Assembly (NCBI GenBank): GCA_033675265.1
Contig: JAUJYZ010000881.1
Coordinates: 127,001-191,000, forward strand
DNA: 64,000 nt
Source: Actinostola sp. cb2023
Taxonomy: Eukaryota; Cnidaria; Anthozoa; Actiniaria; Actinostolidae
Reading direction: 5' to 3'
Shown: piece after piece, positions 1 through 12,000 of the stretch
How the letters are laid out: every line of letters begins with the position of its first letter
Numbering within the stretch: position 1 is the first letter of the stretch
Made by a program: the position numbers and the translations under genes
The notes under the pieces: generated by a model
Databases searched by the model: none
What the model saw: only the letters and a program-made list of their open reading frames with translations
What the model was told of the DNA's origin: nothing

Positions 1-37
1 TTGTAATGTAAGCAAGTCTTTGTTTTGAATAAACCAC

Positions 38-896
38 TTGTAGTGTGACTTGTAGTTGTCCCTTTTTCCTACGGAGCCCCGTAAGGGCCATCAACAAATA
101 ATAATTTCATGTAAGAATATCGCGTGATACTGTGTTTCTATAGACTGTGAACAGTCCCCCTTTAGCAATTAAGCTAATCTAGGCGGGTGGTGTAAAATTT
201 AATATATATATTTAGTTTACAATGATTTTTTTTGCTTCATAAACTGTAATTACAAAGACTGGAAAGTTCAGAAATATGTAATGTAGCTCTGACAAGTACG
301 TTACCGGTACAAACTTTTAGACCCTCCCCTCCCCTGTCTACACACACACAAAATATATTTTTACTTTATTTTCATAGTTTTTCATTTCCTTTCTTCATTC
401 ATTCTTTATCTTTTATTATAATTTCCTGTACCCTTGTAAAGCAATATTTATAGAGGGAAGTACAAGAAATGTACAACGAAGAAGTTCGAACAAGTGTGTT
501 CGCCACCATGTTGTCTGCTGACATGTCGAATAAGTAACGTATTACATATACAATCATTATCATTATCGCGCGATAAGTATCGCGTGATAACAATGAATTA
601 TCGCGCGATAACAACGAATTATCGCGCGATAACAACGAATTATCGCGCGATAACAACGAATTATCGCGCGATAATAACAAAGTATCGCACAAACACAGTA
701 TCACGCGATAACAACGAATTATCGCACAATAACAACGAATTATCGCGAGATTACAACGAATTATCGCGCGATAATAACAAAGTATCGCGCGATAGAAACA
801 CAGTATCGCGCGATATTCTTCCACGAAATTATTGTTTGTTGATGGCCCTTACGGGGCTCCGTAGGAACGAGGGACAACTACAAGTCTACTACAAAG
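38..896. mobile_element. Foldback element with ~110-bp inverted ends
   Basis: The left arm (about 38-160) and right arm (about 780-896) are inverted copies: the segment reading ACGGAGCCCCGTAAGGGCC near 71 recurs inverted near 842-863, with matching flanks on both sides. No transposase ORF is visible. The core holds a palindromic tandem array. Family unknown; the target-site duplication was not resolved. Confidence 0.7.
564..815. repeat. Tandem array of the palindrome TATCGCGCGATA
   Basis: About a dozen copies of the self-complementary 12-mer TATCGCGCGATA (some degenerate) are spaced about 20-21 bp apart by AACAACGAAT-type spacers. ORFs on both strands are by-products of the array. It is the interior of the foldback element at 38-896. 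Confidence 0.85.
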
Positions 897-1804
897 GACG
901 AAGGCTAGGACAAGATCCTTCGGTTTAGACTTGAAGCAAAGCTATGTGAGCTTCATAATAATTTCACAGGCTATGAATCGCTGCCCATTCTACGCCCGGG
1001 GATTCTACGCCGTTCAGTTATCAAGATCAGATTCCGATAAAGCTTCAAATTCAGAGTCCGCGGACTCTACCAGTCCAGTCCAGTCCAGTCCATGATAATC
1101 TCAGTCCAGTCGGCGTTATACAGTATGCCTCTTACATAGGTTTATTTTGTCCATTGGCTTGCATTCAGCGGTTTGACCTAGTTTTTCTCCCGTGGTTATT
1201 TCCCGCATGAATGGGCTCCCTGTGTTAACTGACCAACCTGTTTATGCTAGTCATAAGTACACATTTGGCTGAACTAAATCGAGCTGTTTAGTTAAAACTA
1301 AACCAGAAAAGTTGGTTCTTTTGTTGAAAAACTTTCATAAATCAAATAACAAATGAACAAAACACGAGTCAAGAGTGGTGTAGCCTTCGTTTATTACCTT
1401 TATCACTATCAGTACTCCATTTGACTTTGTCTTCGCTCAGTTTTAAAAGTTGAAAAATCGGCACGAAAAATCTTCAACTTTAACGATCGTTTCTCGCTCA
1501 GTTTCTGCAGTGTCAGCCAAAGAAAACTTGCTTGAATTGTCAATGAGATGTCTATATTTATGTGCTTTTTCCATTTCTTGCTCTTGAGATTTGTTTCTCG
1601 GTCTATTTTAGCTCTTTTAGCAAAAAAACAACCATCGGGTTTGTCCGCCATCTTGCTTCATCTTTCATGGCCAATGGTTACCATGGTGATTCGCTACTAG
1701 GGGACTATCACTATTAGACCCCTACCTAGTAGAGTAGCCAATCAGATTGCAAGATATGTGATAGACCACTAGTTTGTTTATACTAATAGGCTTTATCAGG
1801 TACT
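897..1804. other. Non-coding stretch, no gene recognised
   Basis: AT-rich sequence with a short CCAGT tandem run near 1,075-1,092. A minus-strand 80-codon ORF (1,409-1,651) begins in a CAAGATGGCGG context typical of start codons, but it matches nothing I recognise and has no downstream exon I can identify. It may be transposon-derived. Confidence 0.4.
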
Positions 1805-2840
1805 TAGAATATAGTCATACTCACTCGACCAATCAGCGCCCAGCATTTGTGCGCTCTATATCTCATAAAGTAACTAATAGGGCTTTAACAATGGACTCAT
1901 TAGTATTCTCTATATAGAGAATACTAATAAAGCTCTTTGTTTTCTTTTGTTACAAAGCCTTATTAGTATTCTCTATATAGGGAATACTAATGACTAACTT
2001 AGAGAATACTAGAGTGCAAATATTATATCCATGAAATAGTTGACTAACTAAATAGTACGTACTAATAAATAGCACCAAATGCTTTATCATTGTTGTCTAC
2101 TTAGTAGTAAAACTAGTAAAATGTTAATTAGTACCGTAAATGTTAGCGCTTATTTCACGGATATAATATTTGCACTCTAAATAAAAATATATAACGTGTA
2201 CTAAACTATATACAAAAAATATTATAATACAATCTTAGCCTTAATCTTTAAATACTATTCAAATATTATATCATAATCCAATAAATCGACAGTTATTTGG
2301 ATTCGTTAAGCAGAAGATTTATACATGAATACTGATACAGAAATACAGATCATAGCTATACTATAAAACACTAAAGAAACGTAGCGAGTCACTTACTCTT
2401 CAAAATGAAATCACAAACGAGTTTTTCCATGTTCTACAAGAAGTGTAGATGAACGGATATTCATCAGTCATCCAAGTTCTCCGTATGATTATTGCGATAT
2501 AGGTAGCCCAATCTTTCAATATATTAAATGTCCACATCGTGCTTGAGTTTTCTTTGGTGTTCATTATTTCTCTCGTTTTTCAATTTCGTCCGTTCTAACT
2601 GGTTTGAAGAAACTTTGAGATTTCTGCTCTTCATTTCCACAACAAATATCCGTAATTTCTAGCGTTGCAAGCTTCGTATTTAAAAGTCTCAAGCTTCGGA
2701 TATTCATCTTCACTCCACTGAAGTCACACACAACTGAACAGCTTTGCATAAGCGTATGTGCATTTGAAATCAGTATTCCTTTGGGAAAGCAACATACATG
2801 CAGCCAAATAATACTCTCGTGAGTATGACTATATTCTAAA
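1805..2840. mobile_element. Non-autonomous DNA element, 21-bp perfect TIR
   Basis: TTAGAATATAGTCATACTCAC at about 1,805-1,825 recurs as its exact reverse complement at about 2,820-2,840. The interior contains repeated palindromic TATTAGTATTCTCTATATAG segments (1,905-1,990), a nested smaller element and no transposase. A 61-codon minus ORF (2,564-2,749) is unrecognised. Confidence 0.65.
2012..2178. mobile_element. Nested MITE, TIR GAGTGCAAATATTATATCC
   Basis: Inverted ends GAGTGCAAATATTATATCC at 2,012 and its complement ending near 2,177 define a ~167-bp element inside the 1,805-2,840 element. The same end occurs near 28,548-28,568, so the family is dispersed. Confidence 0.6.
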
Positions 2841-2842
2841 AC

Positions 2843-2986
2843 GGTTAGAGAATAAACACTCGTGCTTTATGGAATTTAGAGCGCCTCGCATTGATAGAAG
2901 GGCCACTCGGCGCTACGCGCCTCGTGGCCTTCTATCTGCTGCTCGGAGCTCTAAATCCCATAAAGCACTCGCGTTATTCTCTAACC
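2843..2986. mobile_element. Hairpin MITE, 144 bp
   Basis: Nearly complete palindrome: GGTTAGAGAATAA and GTGCTTTATGG at the left recur inverted at 2,958-2,986, centred on a CGGCGCTACGCGCCTCG segment. No coding capacity. Confidence 0.7.
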
Positions 2987-4165
2987 CTTACATATTTAAT
3001 AATCACGGATGTTTTATACTTGTATTCTAGCGATTCAATCGTCTGATATGGAACTTGTGTCACAGGGATGCGTTTCACTGACTCGGATGTCCATAACTGC
3101 ATTACTATCATCTTTGTTTAGTTGAAAACAAGTTTTTTATAGATGAAGTGGCTTGTTTGAATGAGACCAGATTTTGAATTGTTTTGAAACGATTTGTCAA
3201 TTTCACATGCTATTTTTAGCTTCAAAAGATGACAAGATTTGTGAAAGTGGTGCGAACATTAGGTGCTCTAGAGCATTTGGATTTTAAAGAGCCCAAGAAT
3301 TTTATTTCGTGAAATTGCAGTTGGGATAATGCTTGATTCATGGTGTATAAAATTATTTGGCCATTGCATGTACCAATTGGGTTTTTTAAGCCTCGAAAAT
3401 TGTTAATTTTGCAACTGATCAAATATGCTGAAAATGGGTTGTGCTAAAAAACTTGAAAAAAATTCGGGTTTCCAGATTTCTTGTTTGTAATGATTCTAAC
3501 ACCAATTAGAAGTGATACTTATCTGATCAAGGTAAAATCTTTATAAGCTATAATCATTTTGTTGTATTTTAAGCCTCTCTGAAAACCGCCCTTCGTGACC
3601 CGCCAAACACGCCACGAACCCCCGAATATGAAATTTCCTCAAAAATCACCGAGAAAATTTCGTTTGGACATCAAACTCATACCATTGTGTTAGGTTTCCT
3701 AAGGGCTTTCTTCTGACATAGTATGAACATTTTCGATTTTTCTATCTTACATATCGCAGGTAACAAATTCTAGCAAGTCAGTCTTAAGTCACTCGTTGCG
3801 TAACTCAGTAGAGCATACATACGTAATTAGCTTCAACACTCACACTCCTAGCTGACAGCTGCATGGCGAAGCACATTTCGATTACCTTGCAAGAAACGAT
3901 TTCACAAACTCAATAAAATTACGATCGAGTTAAGCCACAGACATCTGTTAGAAATACACTTTCAGACAGAATTGCAAGGCCAAAAAGTATTCTCTAGGAT
4001 ATTTGCATGTTTACTAAGCAGTATTAATGAACGACTCGACTGGCTCGAGCAAGGGAGCACGGCAAAATCCTTTTTGAATGCTGCTGGTGATTTGATTTAT
4101 CGTTACGTACGTCTGCCATCTTGAATTTCGTTGATAAGCTGCTGACCACAACTTCTGTATACTCA

Positions 4166-4196
<31 letters not shown>

Positions 4197-4229
4197 GCGC
4201 ATGCGCTATGGTGACCACTTGCAGATTTG
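2987..4229. other. Non-coding stretch, nothing recognised
   Basis: AT-rich with only short ORFs that show no protein similarity I recognise, no splice-compatible exon series and no clear repeat structure. Confidence 0.4.
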
Positions 4230-4239
4230 GCGTAGAAAC

Positions 4240-5791
4240 CAATCTCGTCCCCAGAGCCTGCGTTACTTTCGACCAGCGGCGAAGAACGTAGGCTCTGGCA
4301 TAATCCATTTTTGAGACAATTTGATTGGCTATTCCATTTTAGAAACTACGCACGCGCAAGATTCCGGAAATGAAATATATCCAATGAAAGTTGTCAAAAC
4401 AACCCGGTGTCCCAACTTCCGTTCAAAACAAAAATTAACATTTTTCAACGGTTTCATTGACATGTTATTTTAAACATGTCGCCTCGATCTGCAATATTAA
4501 AATATCTAAGCACAGAGAAAAATACAGTTTATCTAAGCTTATATGTATCTCGAAGTGTCTTGAGAAGTTTTCAAACGAAGCTCAAAATTTACACGAAGCT
4601 TAAGAGTGATGGTTATTCAAAGAACATATGTCGATCGTAAATCTAATATTCTTTAGGCTAGCAACTGAAAGGCGGTGCCAATCGAGGTGCTTACGAAGGC
4701 GAAAGATTCCGGCAAAAGAAATACATTTGAAGGAGAGACAACAATAACTAGAGAAGATGAAGATGATAGATTCAAATAATTAACTGATATGTAAAGTAGA
4801 CACGAGTAAATATAAACCCGTAGGAAGAACTGTTCGCATATCCTTCTGCTGTAAAACCACTGCTTTTAATAAAGACTTCAGATACTGCGCTTCTTTTACT
4901 GTTGTATCTTCTTTACCAAGTGCTTTTAAAGCGTACTCTATTCCCTAATGAAACCTTTCGAAGGATTCCACTGAAACTGAATCGACAATTTGAATCGACA
5001 ACAACCAACTGCCCAATCTCGTCCCCAGAGCCTGCGTTACTTTCGGCCAGCGACGAGAACGTAGGCTCTGGCATAATCCATTTTTGGGAACAGGATTTCT
5101 TGTTCTTCCGGTTTTAGAGCGCATGCGCAAGTTAGCTGGGCAGTTGGTTGTTGTCGATTCAAATTGTCGATTCAGTTTCAGTGGAATCCTTCGAAAGGTT
5201 TCATTAGGGAATAGAGTACGCTTTAAAAGCACTTGGTAAAGAAGATACAACAGTGAAAGAAGCGCAGTATCTGAAGTCTTTATTAAAAGCAGTGGTTTTA
5301 CAGCAGAAGGATATGCGAACAGTTCTTCCTACGGGTTTATATTTACTCGTGTCTACTTTACATATCAGTTAATTATTTGAATCTATCATCTTCATCTTCT
5401 CTAGTTATTGTTGTCTCTCCTTCAAATGTATTTCTTTTGAATCTTTCGCCTTCGTAAGCACCTCGATTGGCACCGCCTTCGAGATACATATAAGCTTAGA
5501 TAAACTGGATTTTTCTCTGTGCTGAGATATTTTAATATTGCAGATCGAGGCGACATGTTTAAAATAACATGTCAATGAAACCGTTGAAAAATGTTAATTT
5601 TTGTTTTGAACGGAAGTTGGGACACCGGGTTGTTTTGACAACTTTCATTGGATATATTTCATTTCCGGAATCTTGCGCGTGCGTAGTTTCTAAAATGGAA
5701 TAGCCAATCAAATTGTCTCAAAAATGGATTATGCCAGAGCCTACGTTCTCGTCGCTGGCCGAAAGTAACGCAGGCTCTGGGGACGAGATTG
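4240..5791. mobile_element. 1.55-kb foldback element with 9-bp TSD (Mutator-like)
   Basis: Ends CAATCTCGTCC and GGACGAGATTG are inverted and flanked by the perfect 9-bp duplication CGTAGAAAC (4,231-4,239 and 5,792-5,800). The long arms (about 4,250-5,035 and 5,095-5,790) are near-identical, so paired ORFs on opposite strands are the same sequence. A module starting CCAGAGCCTGCG, itself a hairpin, occurs at both ends and again in the middle (about 5,024-5,080). A 9-bp TSD with long TIRs fits Mutator-like elements (established for that superfamily). No transposase is present. Confidence 0.75.
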
Positions 5792-5971
5792 CGTAGAAAC
5801 ACAAAAATAACCGTCTGTAATCTTAGACTTGGGCATTGAGATGGTCCGAAAAACAGTAAACAGTTTGGCCGAAAAGCGAGGGCAACTGTAACGGGCTCCC
5901 TGTGTTGCAAAATGACGAGAAAGTGCTAAAGACTGGTGTCCAATTGTGAAGGCAAGGATCGCGTTTTCAAG

Positions 5972-5989
5972 ATGGCGGCTGATGGATGA
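5972..5989 (+). other. Short uORF at the ACAP start region
   Basis: ATGGCGGCTGATGGATGA encodes five residues then stop, in a good context (AAG before the ATG). It overlaps, in another frame, the first in-frame ACAP ATG at 5,982. If transcribed it could limit use of that start. Confidence 0.4.
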
Positions 5990-6071
5990 CAAGAATGAAG
6001 CTAACAATTCCTGCCTAGGAAACCTTTTTACGACCCTCAATGCTATCAATAAAGCCATGGATAGAAAGGTG

Positions 6072-9000
6072 ATGAAACAGCCGGTGGACTTTGATGAGTG
6101 CCTGAAGGATTCTCCGCGTTTTAGGTGAGAATTATGAGACGATTTTACCCGAACTTCCTTGAGCTCTGGATCTTTTGAACTTCACTCTTCAGTGTTGTGA
6201 GTTTTTGTCTTTCTTGGCCTCAAAGTTCTCTTCCTCGTCTTCATATGAATTGCTAAGAAGAATATCCTATCGATGCTTTAATTTGTTGCTATCAAGGCTA
6301 TCCTTGGGCCTAGTAAACCTGGTGAATTATGTGCCAAATTTGACAAAATTTAGAGAATTTAATTTTGTATATTGAAGACAATGCAGATGATGACAAGCGC
6401 TTTTATGACCTCTCACCCTCCCGCTCCTATAATGTTATTTCTAAAACTACTCAGTCAAAACCATTTCTGTTTCTTTGTACTGCTTTAGAGATGTACAAAA
6501 TAGCTTTATGAATTATCGTTGTCCTGTGTTTTTGCTGTGTTTTTAGCGTGATTCAAATAGGTTCATGTCAATCATGTCATGGTAGAATGACTCAGACTTT
6601 ATCGCAATGGACATCCTGTGGAGAACACGATCATTTAGCTAAGACATCCGTTTGAGGAGTCAATTTAGATATTAATTGTATCATCTATAATCCCATACAA
6701 GCACCTATGGTATTATTTTCATATTTTTCAAACTGTCCAAATTATTAATTTGGATAGTTTCCGTATGGACGTTTCTTAAGAAAATAGTTTTCGTATGGAC
6801 TTTTCTGAAGAAAATACATATGATATAATTAACAAGTAACAGGACTACATGCCTGTCCAATTTGGAAATAATTGAATTCAAAAAATTCCTCTGACTGCCA
6901 AATTGGACTCGGCCTACGGCCTTGTCCAATTTTGGCAGTCCTCGGAATTTTTTTCATCCAATTATTTCCAAATTGGACAGCATGTAGTCCTATTACCTAT
7001 ACAAATATTAGTATTCACACTGGACCAGCTTGAAACATTTTGGGTAATAGTAAAAAGCAAAAATGTTAAAAGCCAAAAGAATTCTCCACAGCTGTATACA
7101 TGTATAACTACGTGTATAACTACGTGTATAACAGACCCTGACTGGCTTGAGCTGAAGAATGTTTTGTTTATATCAATAGATTACAAATTGAACAAAGTGA
7201 ACATGATATCTCTACACTTGAGAGTCTATTGGAAAAGGTAAGATAATAAAATATTTTACTCCTTTTAATATTTTCTTTTATTCATTTTTCTTTTGTATTT
7301 ATTTTGAGGACCCTCTTGAAAATCATCTTTGATGAGTGAAGTTTCCCTCCTCAAATATTATTTCTCCTCCTACTCCTAACTCCTCCTACTCCTCCTACTG
7401 CTCATCTCTTCTCCTCCTGCTGCTCCTTTTCCATCCTCCTCCTCCTACTCTTCCCTCCTACTCTTCCCTCCTCCTCCCTCCTTCTCCTCCTTCTCCTTCT
7501 CCTGCTTCTCCTTCTCCTCTTCCTGCTCCTCTCTTCCTCCTCCCTATTTCTCCTCCTCTTCCTTCTCCTCTTCACTCCTCTTCCCTCCTCCCTCCTCTAC
7601 GCTCCTCCCCCTCCCTCCTCCTCCTCCCCTACTTCTCCTCCCCTTCCTCCCCCTGTTGTGACAACAACAACAACATTCCATCTGTTATAATACAATTTAT
7701 TGAACCACCACTAAGGACACCCCCAATATAATAATAATAAATATATATATATATATAATAATAAGTAGCATAAGGATTCAGTAGAAGAGGCAGGCAACTT
7801 CTGATTGTCCAACAAGTTTAATTTAAACGTTTCGGCCCTTCGGCCTTCTTCAGTAAAAAAGTAAAAATATAAAATGGTAAAATGGTAAAATATGACACAA
7901 AATGTAAGGTCTATATATACTAGATATGTACAATGGTCCTACAATGAGGTTATGTAATCTAAGCTGAATTGAAAGAGATAATAGTACTATACAATGTAAG
8001 CAGAAATAAGTTATTTATGAACTATAATGTATTCTATTCTTCGATCTAAATTCCTGTCTTTTATTAAGGCCATAAGGGCGTAACGTGTGCAGTTGTGCAG
8101 CCCAATAGGCTTCTCTAGTTAAGAGTTTTTTGTCTACATTAAAAGTGGAGTTAATTTGCTCTATACATATAAATTGAAAGTCATTTAAGTTATGCGCACT
8201 ACTATTATAATGAATAGCGACTTCGCAGGTCTTTTTGTTTGTAAGCATAGCTGATTTATGGTTTCGGAACCTGACTTTGAATTGATTGGAGGTGGAACCT
8301 ACATACTGTAAATTGCATTTAGTGCAAGAAATTAAATATATAACATTAGTAGAAGTGCAAGAAATAGCTTCTTTAATCTTATAGATGCGACCTGTAGAAG
8401 CGCTTTTAAAAGATTTGGATTCTGAGAGAAAATTCTTACAAAGGTCGCATTTCTTGGAACACTTAAAACACTTCGGTTCGACAAGCGTGGAATTTTCAGA
8501 TTTAAGCTTAGAAGGCGCTAGTATTTCTTTAAGGTTCTTTGTCCTCCTTCAATTCAGCTTAGATTACATAACCTCATTGTAGGACCATTGTACATATCTA
8601 GTATATATAGACCTTACATTTTGTGTCATATTTTACCATTTTACCATTTTATATTTTTACTTTTTAACTGAAGAAGGCCGAAGGGCCGAAACGTTTAAAT
8701 TAAACTTGTTGGACAATCAGAAGTTGCCTGCCTCTTCTACTGAATCCTTATGCTACTTATACATATTGGAGTGCAGACTGTGAATCCTGGAGGATCCTTT
8801 TATTGGGAGTTCATCGTTGAACATTAGCACCTATTTATCTCTATTCTACTTATATATATAATAATAAATATAATCTAAGCAGACACCTCCCATTAGCAGA
8901 CATACCTCTGCTTATTCTCCAGGATGTCTGCTTACATGAGGTTCCACTGCATTGCTTTTGTAACCTCCCAAAATCAGACACCTCCCATATTAAAGCAGAC

Positions 9001-12000
9001 ACCTCCCATAAGCAGACACCTCCCATTAGCAGACATACCTCTGCTTATTCTCCAGGATGTCTGCTTACAGGAGGTTCCACTGCATTGCTTTTGTAACCTC
9101 CCAAAATCAGACACCTCCCATATTAAAGCAGACACCTCCCATAAGCAGACACCTCCCATTAGCAGACATACCTCTGCTTATTCTCCAGGATGTCTGCTTA
9201 CAGGAGGTTCCACTGCATTGCTTTTGTAACTCCCAAAAATCAGACACCTCCCATATTAAAGCAGACACCTCCCATAAGCAGACACCTCCCATTAGCAGAC
9301 ATACCTCTGCTTATTCTCCAGGATGTCTGCTTACATGAGGTTCCACTGCATTGCTTTTGTAACCTCCCAAAATCAGACACCTCCCATATTAAAGCAGACA
9401 CCTCCCATAAGCAGACACCTCCCATTAGCAGACATACCTCTGCTTATTCTCCAGGATGTCTGCTTACATGAGGTTCCACTGCATTGCTTTTGTAACCTCC
9501 CAAAATCAGACACCTCCCATATTAAAGCAGACACCTCCCATAAGCAGACACCTCCCATTAGCAGACATACCTCTGCTTATTCTCCAGGATGTCTGCTTAC
9601 ATGAGGTTCCACTGCATTGCTTTTGTAACCTCCCAAAATCAGACACCTCCCATATTAAAGCAGACACCTCCCATAAGCAGACACCTCCCATTAGCAGACA
9701 TACCTCTGCTTATTCTCCAGGATGTCTGCTTACATGAGGTTCCACTGCATTGCTTTTGTAACCTCCCAAAATCAGACACCTCCCATATTAAAGCAGACAC
9801 CTCCCATAAGCAGACACCTCCCATTAGCAGACATACCTCTGCTTATTCTCCAGGATGTCTGCTTACATGAGGTTCCACTGCATTGCTTTTGTAACCTCCC
9901 AAAATCAGACACCTCCCATATTAAAGCAGACACCTCCCATAAGCAGACACCTCCCATTAGCAGACATACCTCTGCTTATTCTCCAGGATGTCTGCTTACA
10001 TGAGGTTCCACTGCATTGCTTTTGTAACCTCCCAAAATCAGACACCTCCCATATTAAAGCAGACACCTCCCATAAGCAGACACCTCCCATTAGCAGACAT
10101 ACCTCTGCTTATTCTCCAGGATGTCTGCTTACATGAGGTTCCACTGCTTTTGTAACCTCCCAAAATCAGACACCTCCCATTTAAAGCAGACACCTCCCAT
10201 AAGCAACACCTCCCATTAGCAGACATACCTCTGCTCTCCAGGATGTCTGCTTACATGAGGTTCCACTGCATTGCTTTTGTAACCACCCCAAAATCAGACA
10301 CCTCCCATATTAAAGCAGACACTCCCATAAGCAGACACCTCCCATTAGCAGACATACCTCTGCTTATTCTCCAGGATGTCTGCTTACATGAGGTTCCACT
10401 GCATTGCTTTTGTAACCTCCCAAAATCAGACACCTCCCATATTAAAGCAGACACCTCCCATAAGCAGACACCTCCCATTAGCAGACATACCTCTGCTTAT
10501 TCTCCAGGATGTCTGCTTACATGAGGTTCCACTGCATTGCTTTTGTAACCTCCCAAAATCAGACACCTCCCATATTAAAGCAGACACCTCCCATAAGCAG
10601 ACACCTCCCATTAGCAGACATACCTCTGCTTATTCTCCAGGATGTCTGCTTACATGAGGTTCCACTGCATTGCTTTTGTAACCTCCCAAAATCAGACACC
10701 TCCCATATTAAAGCAGACACCTCCCATAAGCAGACACCTCCCATTAGCAGACATACCTCTGCTTATTCTCCAGGATGTCTGCTTACATGAGGTTCCACTG
10801 CATTGCTTTTGTAACCTCCCAAAATCAGACACCTCCCATATTAAAGCAGACACCTCCCATAAGCAGACACCTCCCATTAGCAGACATACCTCTGCTTATT
10901 CTCCAGGATGTCTGCTTACAGGAGGTTCCACTGCATTGCATTTTGTAACCTCCCCAAAATCAGACACCTCCCATATTAAAGCAGACACCTCCCATAAGCA
11001 GACACCTCCCATTAGCAGACATACCTCTGCTTATTCTCCAGGATGTCTGCTTACAGGAGGTTCCACTGCATTGCTTTTGTAACCTCCCAAAATCAGACAC
11101 CTCCCATATTAAAGCAGACACCTTCCATAAGCAGACACCTCCCATTAGCAGACATACCTCTGCTTATTCTCCAGGATGTCTGCTTACAGGAGGTTCCACT
11201 GCATTGCTTTTGTAACCTCCCAAAATCAGACACCTCCCATATTAAAGCAGACACCTCCCATAAGCAGACACCTCCCATTAGCAGACATACCTCTGCTTAT
11301 TCTCCAGGATGTCTGCTTACAGGAGGTTCCACTGCATTGCTTTTGTAACCTCCCAAAATCAGACACCTCCCATATTAAAGCAGACACCTCCCATAAGCAG
11401 ACACCTCCCATTAGCAGACATACCTCTGCTTATTCTCCAGGATGTCTGCTTACATGAGGTTCCACTGCATTGCTTTTGTAACCTCCCAAAATCAGACACC
11501 TCCCATAAGCAGACATCTTCCTTAGCGGATACCATTCTTGTTCCCATGGATGTCCTTGCCTTATGGGATATTCTGCTACACTTCTGTGAGCCTATCAACC
11601 TGTTCCGAGGATTCCATTTTCATTAAAATGTTGGTGCTTGTAAATAAATATGTCAGCTCTTAGCTATTAATCCAGGTATCATTTAATATATCATATTTTG
11701 TAGGTTATTAAACAATGTAATTCAATGGTGGAGTCTGGGAAGGCATTCAACAACTCAAAAAGGTAGTGAAAATGAACATTAAAAATAGTGGGAAAATAAT
11801 GATAAAAATCTATAAAACTGGTATAAAATTTGTCAATTCCTCACACAATGTCTATTGATTTCTACCAATTTCTTTCTGTTCATGATCCTTAAAAATAACT
11901 TGATTTTTATCAATATATGTGTACAATTTTTTATCATTATCAATTTTAATAAAAAAATGAATTATAAATGAAATCCTAGAAATTTCTTAGAAATTATTTT

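Larger units (their letters stand above)
7761..8760 (-). mobile_element. Penelope-like retroelement fragment with inverted ends
   Basis: A ~210-bp sequence occurs inverted at both ends (7,761-7,972 and 8,550-8,760), each ending in GTAGCATAAGGATTCAGTAG or its complement. Between them, on the minus strand, lies the C-terminal GIY-YIG endonuclease part of a Penelope-like element. The reverse transcriptase is missing. The layout fits a 5'-truncated insertion with an inverted copy of its own 3' part, known for this class. Confidence 0.75.

Noticed and set aside
399..928. ORFs of 141 and 144 codons on opposite strands
   Set aside because: Produced by the palindromic TATCGCGCGATA array and its flanks.
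1409..1651. Minus-strand ORF starting MADKPDGCFFAKRAK
   Set aside because: Start context is attractive, but no homology, no companion exons and no clear promoter; left as unassigned.
4902..5250. Two ORFs with the same N-terminus (MYLLYQVLLKRTLFPNETF)
   Set aside because: Mirror images in the arms of the 4,240-5,791 foldback element.
8880..11516. Regular repeats resembling a CRISPR array
   Set aside because: The whole 133-bp unit is conserved, with no unique spacers, and the context is a eukaryotic intron. It is a satellite.
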